DNA of 20,368 nt. It comes from an uncultured Acetatifactor sp. (GTDB lineage: Bacteria > Bacillota > Clostridia > Lachnospirales > Lachnospiraceae). Under the pieces are notes generated by a model. The model did not search any database and was not told the DNA's origin. It worked only from the letters and a program-made list of their open reading frames with translations. Shown here one piece after another: positions 14,680 to 20,368 of the stretch. The stretch spans positions 1 to 20,368 of the forward strand of contig CANQSE010000005.1 in NCBI GenBank assembly GCA_947626405.1, written 5' to 3'. Positions within the stretch are counted from its first letter, which is position 1; every line of letters starts with the position of its first letter. Made by a program: the position numbers and the translations under genes.

Positions 14680-14801
14680 CCTTTCCGCAGCAGATAAAAA
14701 ATGTTAATGGCTTTGGGCGCATTGAAGTGTTGAAACATTTGTGTAAATCTGTTACAATATATAAGAAATTTTTCACATAGCGCTCAAAAGCTGCGGAAAG
14801 G
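14680..14801. repeat. 12-bp inverted repeat enclosing the secA promoter
   Basis: CCTTTCCGCAGC (14680-14691) is the exact reverse complement of GCTGCGGAAAGG (14790-14801). The left arm lies ten bases after the permease stop and the right arm includes the purine-rich ribosome site before secA. A transcript reading through from the permease could pair the two arms and hide the secA ribosome site, whereas a transcript from the secA promoter lacks the left arm. Confidence 0.75.
14730..14758 (+). promoter_or_regulatory. Sigma-A promoter of secA
   Basis: TTGAAA (14730-14735) and TACAAT (14753-14758) are separated by 17 bp, with a T-A rich downstream stretch. Transcription would start near 14765, about 48 bases before the start codon. 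Confidence 0.75.
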
Positions 14802-14812
14802 TATGGAATTAC

Positions 14813-17380
14813 GTGAAAATTATTGATAAGATTATTGGAACACATAGTCAGCGCGAGTTAAAGCGTATTGAGCCTCTGGTGAACAGGATTGAGGAGCTTC
14901 GTCCTTCCATGCAGGCGCTTTCCGACGAGGAGCTTCGCGCAAAGACGGAGGAATTTAAAAAACGCCTCTCGGAGGGTGAGACGCTGGACGATCTGCTTCC
15001 GGAGGCTTTTGCAGTGGTGCGGGAAGCCGCGAAACGTGTGCTTGATATGGAACCTTACCGTGTGCAGCTTATCGGAGGAATTATCATGCACCAGGGCCGT
15101 ATCGCGGAGATGCGCACGGGTGAAGGAAAGACGCTCGTGGCGATCCTGCCGTCTTATCTGAACGCGCTGGAGGGCAAGGGCGTTCACGTGGTGACTGTGA
15201 ATGATTATCTTGTGAAGCGTGACTCGGAGTGGATGGGACAGGTTCACGAGTTCCTTGGTCTTAAGGTAGGGGCCGTCTTAAACAGCATGTCCAGCGAGGA
15301 GCGTCAGAAGGCGTACGGATGTGACATCACATACGTGACAAACAATGAGCTGGGATTCGATTACCTGCGTGACAACATGGTTGTATATAAGGAACAGATG
15401 GTACTGAGGGATCTCCATTTTGCCATTATCGACGAGGTTGACTCGGTGCTTATAGACGAAGCCAGGACCCCTCTGATCATATCAGGTCCAAGCGGCAAGT
15501 CCACTGCGCTCTATGAAATGTGCGATCTGCTTGCCCGCCGCATGCAGCGTGGCGACGACGTACATGAAATGACAAAGATGGACGCCATAATGGGAGTGAT
15601 ACAGGAGGAGACGGGAGACTTTATCGTCAACGAGAAGGATAAGGTCATCAACCTCACCGAGGCCGGAGTAAAGAAGGTGGAAGATTTTTTCCATATTGAA
15701 AACTTTGCAGATCCGGAAAATCTTGAGATCCAGCACAATATCATCCTGGCGCTGCGCGCCCATAATCTGATGTTCAGGGATCAGGATTATGTGGTGAAGG
15801 ACGACCAGGTGCTGATAGTTGACGAATTTACCGGACGTATCATGCCCGGCCGCAGATATTCGGACGGACTTCACCAGGCTATCGAGGCAAAGGAAAAGGT
15901 GAAGGTTAAGAGGGAGAGCAAGACGCAGGCGACAATCACCTTCCAGAATTTCTTTAACCTGTTTGAGAAAAAATGCGGAATGACGGGTACGGCTCTCACC
16001 GAGGAAAAAGAGTTTCGTGAGATATACGGCATGGATGTTGTGGAAATTCCCACGAACCGCCCCGTGATACGAAAGGATTTGCAGGACGCCGTCTACAAGA
16101 CCCGCAAGGAGAAGCTTAAGGCTATTGTGGACGCGGTGGAGGAGGCTCACGCCAAGGGACAGCCCGTCCTGGTGGGTACGATCAACATAGACGCCAGCGA
16201 GGAGCTGAGCGGCCTGCTCACAAGGAGAGGTATTCCCCATAAGGTCCTCAATGCAAAATTCCATGAGATGGAGGCGGAAATCGTAGCCGACGCCGGTCTG
16301 CACGGAGCAGTTACAATCGCCACCAATATGGCGGGACGTGGTACGGATATAAAGCTTGACGACGATGCGAGAAACGCCGGAGGCTTAAAGATAATAGGCA
16401 CGGAGCGGCACGAGTCGAGACGTATCGACAACCAGCTCAGAGGACGTTCGGGACGTCAGGGGGATCCCGGCGAATCAAAGTTTTATATCTCCCTGGAGGA
16501 TGATCTGATGCGGCTGTTCGGCTCGGAGCGTCTCATCGGCATATTCAATGCTCTTGGAGTGCCGGAAGGCCAGGAGATCGAGCATAAGGCTCTGACAAAC
16601 GCAATCGAGTCGGCTCAGAAAAAGATTGAAAACAACAACTTTGGAATACGTAAAAATCTGCTCGAATACGACAGGGTGATGAGCGAGCAGAGGGAGATAA
16701 TATACGACGAGCGCCGCAGGGTGTTAAACGGCGAGAGCATGAGGGATTTCATCTATAAGATGATTACCGACATAACCGAAAACTGCGTTGACATAAGCAT
16801 CAACGACGACGTCGATGTGAGCGAGTGGAACTTCAACGAGCTGAATACCCTGCTGCTCCCCACGGTGCCTTTGGATCCCGTTACTGCCGAGCGCGTTCAG
16901 AAGCCAAGAAAGAGCAGCCTCAAGCAGCAGCTTAAGGAGGAGGCCGTGAAGCTCTATGAGAGCAAGGAGGCTGAGTTCCCCAACGAGGAGTCAATCCGTG
17001 AGCTTGAGAGGGTTATTCTGTTAAAGGTAATAGACAGAAAATGGATGGATCACATAGACGATATGGAGCAGCTCCGTCAGGGGATCGGCCTGCAGGCATA
17101 CGGTCAGCGCGACCCGCTTGTGGAATATAAGATGAGCGGCTATAACATGTTCGACGAGATGACCCAGAACATTAAGGAGGAAACGGTGCGTCTTCTGTTC
17201 CATGTGAAGGTGGAGCAGAAGCTTGAGAGGGAGCAGGTGTTTAAGGCTTCCAGCACCAACAAGGACGACACTGTGGCAAAGGCTCCCGTGAAGAAGGAAA
17301 ACGCAAAGATTTATCCCAACGATCCCTGCCCGTGCGGAAGCGGAAAGAAGTACAAACAGTGCCATGGCCGTAAGGCGTGA
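14813..17380 (+). CDS. secA: Preprotein translocase ATPase SecA
   Basis: This encodes 855 residues. It is the cytoplasmic/peripheral ATPase that drives unfolded preproteins through SecYEG. The Walker A loop is MRTGEGKT (100-107), the DEVD box is at 207-210 in [17 protein letters not shown], the second nucleotide domain carries [11 protein letters not shown] and [13 protein letters not shown], and the scaffold and wing regions follow. The C-terminal zinc-binding [13 protein letters not shown] (Cys839, Cys841, Cys850, His851) is intact, the SecB/lipid-type tail. The start codon is GTG 14813; an ATG at 14803 is out of frame and closes after seven codons. It has its own promoter. No terminator follows before prfB, so transcription may continue. 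Confidence 0.98.
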   Translation: MKIIDKIIGTHSQRELKRIEPLVNRIEELRPSMQALSDEELRAKTEEFKKRLSEGETLDDLLPEAFAVVREAAKRVLDMEPYRVQLIGGIIMHQGRIAEMRTGEGKTLVAILPSYLNALEGKGVHVVTVNDYLVKRDSEWMGQVHEFLGLKVGAVLNSMSSEERQKAYGCDITYVTNNELGFDYLRDNMVVYKEQMVLRDLHFAIIDEVDSVLIDEARTPLIISGPSGKSTALYEMCDLLARRMQRGDDVHEMTKMDAIMGVIQEETGDFIVNEKDKVINLTEAGVKKVEDFFHIENFADPENLEIQHNIILALRAHNLMFRDQDYVVKDDQVLIVDEFTGRIMPGRRYSDGLHQAIEAKEKVKVKRESKTQATITFQNFFNLFEKKCGMTGTALTEEKEFREIYGMDVVEIPTNRPVIRKDLQDAVYKTRKEKLKAIVDAVEEAHAKGQPVLVGTINIDASEELSGLLTRRGIPHKVLNAKFHEMEAEIVADAGLHGAVTIATNMAGRGTDIKLDDDARNAGGLKIIGTERHESRRIDNQLRGRSGRQGDPGESKFYISLEDDLMRLFGSERLIGIFNALGVPEGQEIEHKALTNAIESAQKKIENNNFGIRKNLLEYDRVMSEQREIIYDERRRVLNGESMRDFIYKMITDITENCVDISINDDVDVSEWNFNELNTLLLPTVPLDPVTAERVQKPRKSSLKQQLKEEAVKLYESKEAEFPNEESIRELERVILLKVIDRKWMDHIDDMEQLRQGIGLQAYGQRDPLVEYKMSGYNMFDEMTQNIKEETVRLLFHVKVEQKLEREQVFKASSTNKDDTVAKAPVKKENAKIYPNDPCPCGSGKKYKQCHGRKA

Positions 17381-17390
17381 GTATGAAAAC

Positions 17391-17500
17391 TGTTATAAAG
17401 CTCTGATATATTGTATAAAGCTCTGATATATTGTATAAAGCTCTGATATATTGTATAAAGCTCTGATAATACTGTATAAAGCGGTGATAATACTGCATAA
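17391..17500 (+). repeat. 20-bp tandem repeat array between secA and prfB
   Basis: Three exact copies of CTCTGATATATTGTATAAAG (17401-17420, 17421-17440, 17441-17460) are flanked by the half unit TGTTATAAAG (17391-17400) and by two degenerate units at 17461-17481 and 17482-17500. Each unit ends in TTGTATAAAG, so TTGTAT of one unit and TATAAA of the next are 17 bp apart, which is promoter spacing. The array is AT-rich and non-coding. Confidence 0.92.
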
Positions 17501-17511
17501 ATTGTTAATTT

Positions 17512-17539
17512 GCCGCACCTTGGTGTAAAAGCGTGCGGC
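17512..17539 (+). promoter_or_regulatory. GC-rich hairpin in the prfB leader
   Basis: GCCGCAC (17512-17518) pairs perfectly with GTGCGGC (17533-17539) around a 14-base loop, with possible extra pairing of flanking TTGC/GCAA. CAAATAAAAG follows, so there is no T-run and a terminator role is doubtful. It lies 28 bases before the prfB start codon. Confidence 0.5.
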
Positions 17540-17567
17540 GCAAATAAAAGAAAGAAGGTGACGCAGA

Positions 17568-18684
17568 GTGGTAGAACTTGATCAGATGAAAACTGAACTT
17601 ATGGCTTACGAAACTCCATTAGCGGAAGTGAGGGATTCACTTTGACCTTGCAGGCAAGGCAAAGAGAATAGAAGAACTGGAAATGGAGATGGAGGCTCCG
17701 GGGTTCTGGGACGACCCCGAACGCTCAAATCTCAAAATGAAGGAGCTAAAAAATCTTAAAGATACCGTGGAGAGCGTGAACGGTCTTTTAACACAGTATG
17801 ACGATATACTGACTCTGATCGATCTGGGTTACGAGGAAAACGACGCTTCAATGGTTCCTGATATCAGGGTCGAGCTTGACAGCTTCATAAGCGAGCTGGA
17901 GGAGCTTCGCATCAGCACGCTGCTTTCCGGAGAATACGATAAGGAAAATGCCATCCTGAAGCTGAACGCCGGAGCGGGCGGCACCGAAAGCTGCGACTGG
18001 TGCGGCATGCTTTACCGCATGTACACAAGATGGGCTGAAAAAAAGGGATTCCAGGTGGATGTGCTGGACTATCTTGACGGGGACGAGGCCGGTATAAAAT
18101 CCGTGACCTTCCAGATAAACGGAATCAACGCATACGGCTATTTAAAGTCGGAAAAGGGCATCCACAGGCTTGTGCGCATATCTCCCTTTAACGCGCAGGG
18201 CAAGCGCCAGACTTCTTTTGTTTCCCTGGATGTGATGCCGGATATCGAAAAGGATCTGGACGTGGAAATCGACGAAAAGGATCTGCGCATCGACACCTAC
18301 CGAAGCAGCGGAGCAGGCGGGCAGCACATCAACAAGACATCCTCGGCCATCCGCATAACGCATATTCCGACGGGGACTGTGGTCCAGTGCCAGAATGAGC
18401 GCAGCCAGTTCCAGAACAAGGACAAGGCAATGCAGATGCTCAAAGCTAAGCTTTATCTGTTGAAGCAGGAGGCAAATGTGGAAAAGCTCTCGGATATACG
18501 GGGCGAGGTGAAGGACATTGCATGGGGAAGCCAGATCAGGTCATATGTGCTCCAGCCGTATACGATGGTAAAGGATCACAGGACGGACGTGGAGACGGGA
18601 AACGTGGATGCGGTTCTCGACGGGGATCTGGATCCGTTTATCAACGGTTATCTGAAATGGATTAATCTAAGGGCGGGCGAGTAG
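17568..18684 (+). CDS. prfB: Peptide chain release factor 2, with programmed +1 frameshift
   Basis: This encodes 371 residues in two frames. Frame zero begins at GTG 17568 (AAGGTG upstream) and gives MVELDQMKTELMAYETPLAE plus VRDSL before TGA 17643-17645. The slip site CTT-TGA-C is preceded by an AGGGA-type internal ribosome-binding element, as in other bacterial prfB genes. Reading +1 continues as DLAGKAKRIEELEMEME and onward to 18684. RF2 recognises UGA and UAA; low RF2 increases slipping at the UGA, giving autoregulation. The peptide-anticodon SPF is at about 205-207 and the catalytic GGQ at about 250-252. The downstream 23 bases overlap the opposite-strand membrane gene. Annotation software may call this a pseudogene, which is wrong. 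Confidence 0.96.
17631..17646 (+). promoter_or_regulatory. RF2 frameshift site
   Basis: AGGGATTCA precedes CTTTGAC (17640-17646). The ribosome reads CTT, meets TGA and slips +1 to GAC. The AGGGA element pairs with 16S rRNA to promote the slip. This matches the conserved prfB recoding signal. Confidence 0.95.
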
Positions 18685-19417
18685 CCTGCTCTTTTTTTGC
18701 CTGCGGGTTCATAATGTCAAGGAAGAAACAGGCGTAAGTCATATTTCTGTAAGGCTCCAGCCAGAGATAGCCGATAAAAAGGCTTAAAACGCAGAGAAGA
18801 TCCAGCGGGAAAAAGCTAAGCTGTAACAGGAAAAAACGTTTTCTGTTCCCGCGCATCAGATGGAAGCTTTGTCTTATGATGTCTCCCGCCGATTTGTCAG
18901 GGAAGTCAAGCTGCAGGAAAAAAGCCAGGCTTACTCCAAGACCGGCATAGATGTAAAACGCGAAGCCGAAAACCGCGGCTGCCACGGCTGCTGCAAGGAA
19001 AGCGATGTCTTTCGTGTAGTAAAAAAAATCCATAAGGTACTGGGCCGGCAGCAGGCACACTGAATGGATCAGCGCACGGATGCCGGAGATTGACAGTGTG
19101 GTTGCGGTGTCGGCGCGGAAGCAGTAAAACAGGTTGCTGCACGAATACTCAAAGCCGCATGCAGCGTTTAAGAAAAAATACGCAACCCCAAGATTGAAGA
19201 CTCCAATGAGCCAGGAGAGTGCAAACGAGGTTATTCCCTGAACGGCGTAATAGACCGCAGGATTTTTTGAAGCGGGTACGTATCCGGATATAAAGGAGGA
19301 TATAAGACCGGCCAAAAGGGATGCAATGAGGCATATCAGCACTGCCGATCTGTATTTCCCGTCCAGTTTGTTTTTTGCAATGTTTTTTAGTTCGTAGCGC
19401 TCTTTATACTGTACCAT
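18662..19417 (-). CDS. DUF975-family membrane protein
   Basis: This encodes 251 residues of predicted integral membrane protein. The N-terminal YELKNIAKNKLDGKYRSAVL and the conserved C-terminal segment DIIRQSFHLMRGNRKRFFLL, followed by LWLEPYRNMTYACFFLDI, are typical of DUF975 (small, roughly five- to six-span proteins of Firmicutes). Hydrophobic spans are visible near 24-43, 58-82, 130-160 and 195-220, among others. Its role is unknown in the literature I can recall. AGAGG lies six bases before the start. It is separated from the upstream metalloprotease-like gene by 11 bases, so the two are co-transcribed. Its last 23 bases overlap the end of prfB on the other strand. Confidence 0.85.
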   Translation of the reverse strand: MVQYKERYELKNIAKNKLDGKYRSAVLICLIASLLAGLISSFISGYVPASKNPAVYYAVQGITSFALSWLIGVFNLGVAYFFLNAACGFEYSCSNLFYCFRADTATTLSISGIRALIHSVCLLPAQYLMDFFYYTKDIAFLAAAVAAAVFGFAFYIYAGLGVSLAFFLQLDFPDKSAGDIIRQSFHLMRGNRKRFFLLQLSFFPLDLLCVLSLFIGYLWLEPYRNMTYACFFLDIMNPQAKKEQATRPPLD

Positions 19418-19428
19418 GTAAGGCCTCT

Positions 19429-20067
19429 CTATACCGCATAGTCAAGATTCATGCCGCTGTATCTGGAGCGGTCCGCAGATTTTAACTCTTTCTGGTAAGG
19501 ATTATCTTCGTTGTAATATTTGATCTGAGTGTGGGTCGTGCCGCCGGATATATAAGTCCTGCCGCACTCTGGACATACCGCCATATGAATTGACACCGAT
19601 GCCCTGAGCACTTTTCCGCCTTTAAGGGCAGCCTTTGCGTAGGCGTTTGAGACATGCTCCTGCTCGTGGGCGCGGACTGCGGCGCCGGCGCTATCCGGAG
19701 AAATGTGCGTGGGTGTCTTGAAAGAGACCATCTCGTTGGAGCCGTCCTTGTATTTGCGGTTTCTGCAGGTCTGGCACTCCTGTGTCGGGTCCTTTATGCC
19801 CTTAAGCTTGTTTTCTTCCTTTTCCTTCTCGGGATCTTCGGGCTTTCCGGGCGTCTTTTTCCCGTAAATACCGGGGAATTTTCCGTCCGCATCCGGAGAT
19901 TTTCCGTAAATGGCCGAAGATTTTCCGTCCGCGTCCGGAGATTTTCCGTAAATGGCCGAAGATTTTCCGTCCGCGTCTGAGAGTGTCCGCTTCAGGACAC
20001 TTCTGTCTGTAAGATCATTGGTCTGTCCGTGGAATCCGACATTTGAATATGGTGTAAGATTGATCAT
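19429..20067 (-). CDS. SprA-related zinc metalloprotease-like protein
   Basis: This encodes 212 residues. The C-terminal half fits the SprA-related family: QECQTCRNRKYKDGSNE, then FKTPTHISPDSAGAAVRAHE with the zinc motif HEQEH (134-138), then a second pair CPECGRTYISGGTT. The two CxxC pairs (98/101 and 165/168) could form a zinc ribbon. HExxH implies a metallopeptidase, but activity in this family is not established. Residues about 31-70 are a linker of tandem 14-residue repeats (DADGKSSAIYGKSP), then a KE-rich segment. No signal peptide or membrane segment is seen. AAAGGAGG gives a strong ribosome site. It lies upstream of the DUF975 gene in one operon. Confidence 0.85.
   Translation of the reverse strand: MINLTPYSNVGFHGQTNDLTDRSVLKRTLSDADGKSSAIYGKSPDADGKSSAIYGKSPDADGKFPGIYGKKTPGKPEDPEKEKEENKLKGIKDPTQECQTCRNRKYKDGSNEMVSFKTPTHISPDSAGAAVRAHEQEHVSNAYAKAALKGGKVLRASVSIHMAVCPECGRTYISGGTTHTQIKYYNEDNPYQKELKSADRSRYSGMNLDYAV
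19853..19980. repeat. 42-bp tandem repeats encoding the 14-residue linker
   Basis: Two near-identical 42-bp copies (19879-19920 and 19921-19962) are followed by a partial third (19963-19980) and preceded by a diverged half unit. Each 42-bp unit is itself two 21-bp halves sharing TTTTCCGT and ending in GA-A/G-GA. Copy number changes of 21 or 42 bp stay in frame, so the linker may vary between strains. Confidence 0.9.
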
Positions 20068-20102
20068 GGTCAGTCCTCCTTTACATCTGCGGAAATATAG
20101 AG

Positions 20103-20366
20103 TTACTTCCGTAAAAGATCGTAATATTGGTTCAGATAATCCGTATAAACATCATACCCTGCTGCGGGGTTCGTACTGTAAGGAGACGCGCCGAGCATTT
20201 CGTCAAGCTGTTTTAATATTTCGGGCAGAGCCAGCAGGGCGCCTGCAAGCAGAACGATTCCGATCACGGTTCCTATGCAGGACAGTATAAGACCGCTTTT
20301 GGCGGTGCTGTTCAGCCTGCTTCCCTTTCTGTATACGAGAAGGGCAAAAAGTATGCCGAGTGAGCC
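20103..20366 (-). CDS. C-terminal part of a DUF4190-like small membrane protein
   Basis: An open frame comes in from the right edge and ends at the stop 20105-20103, giving 87 residues. It begins within a glycine-rich membrane segment (GSLGILFALLVYRKGSRLNS), then AKSGLILSCIGTVIGIVLLA as a second span, then an extracytoplasmic-type tail rich in Tyr (TDYLNQYYDLLRK). This is the layout of small Lachnospiraceae membrane proteins with a DUF4190-like core. The start and any zinc-ribbon N-terminus lie outside the window. It precedes the SprA-related gene by 35 bases and is probably in the same operon. Confidence 0.6.
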   Translation of the reverse strand, partial: GSLGILFALLVYRKGSRLNSTAKSGLILSCIGTVIGIVLLAGALLALPEILKQLDEMLGASPYSTNPAAGYDVYTDYLNQYYDLLRK

Positions 20367-20368
20367 GA

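Noticed and set aside
14803..14826. A seven-codon frame from ATG 14803 as a secA leader peptide
   Set aside because: The spacing to the GGAAAGG element is about one base, too short for efficient initiation; it is probably chance.
15482..16303. A 273-codon open frame on the - strand
   Set aside because: It lies entirely antisense to conserved secA sequence and shows no recognisable family.
17391..17500. A CRISPR array
   Set aside because: The units are directly adjacent with no spacers, only 20 bp long, and there are no cas genes.
17683..18684. prfB starting at internal ATG 17683
   Set aside because: The conserved CTTTGAC frameshift and the in-frame upstream peptide show that the gene begins at 17568.
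1..20368. tRNA, rRNA, insertion sequences and known riboswitches
   Set aside because: No cloverleaf, ribosomal RNA signature, transposase or recognised riboswitch core was seen when reading the intergenic regions on both strands.

Overview
The window looks like a chromosomal segment from a low-to-mid GC Gram-positive anaerobe, most likely a Clostridia/Lachnospiraceae gut-type bacterium. The evidence is a ptb-buk butyrate operon, RF2 with a programmed frameshift, KtrAB-like potassium transport, a YtrA-type GntR/ABC operon, strong AGGAGG-like ribosome sites, and DUF975, SprA-related and DUF4190-like proteins typical of that group. The genus is not assigned. No rRNA, tRNA, CRISPR array or insertion sequence was seen.

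Layout. (1) 1-1568: the C-terminal end of an unrecognised gene, a leader with inverted repeats, then a low-molecular-weight phosphotyrosine phosphatase overlapping a HAD phosphatase whose end lies inside a short tandem duplication. (2) 1611-6000: an apparent operon ptb-buk-trkH-trkA on the + strand, joining the ATP-yielding end of butyrate fermentation to potassium uptake. It ends at an elaborate two-tier hairpin. (3) 6008-8280: uxaC (-) and a flavodoxin-like iron-sulfur flavoprotein (+), diverging from a shared intergenic region with good promoters. (4) 8254-11002: three paralogous, extremely acidic lipoproteins on the - strand, made of one, two and two copies of the same roughly 110-residue module, with near-identical terminator stems. 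This is the part of the window I recognise least. (5) 11042-14670: a divergent gntR-ABC ATPase-ABC permease operon with a perfect palindromic operator over its promoter and a repeat array in its leader. (6) 14680-18684: secA and prfB, with an inverted repeat around the secA promoter and a 20-bp tandem array between the two genes. (7) 18662-20368: a - strand operon of a DUF4190-like membrane protein (cut by the window edge), an SprA-related zinc metalloprotease-like protein with a repeat-rich linker, and a DUF975 membrane protein that overlaps prfB tail to tail.

The enzymes and housekeeping genes are confidently identified by motif. Promoters, operators and RNA structures are read by eye and are hypotheses. 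The best candidates for something undescribed are the acidic lipoprotein family beside the YtrA-like transporter, the structured RNA after trkA, and the promoter-like 20-bp repeats before prfB.
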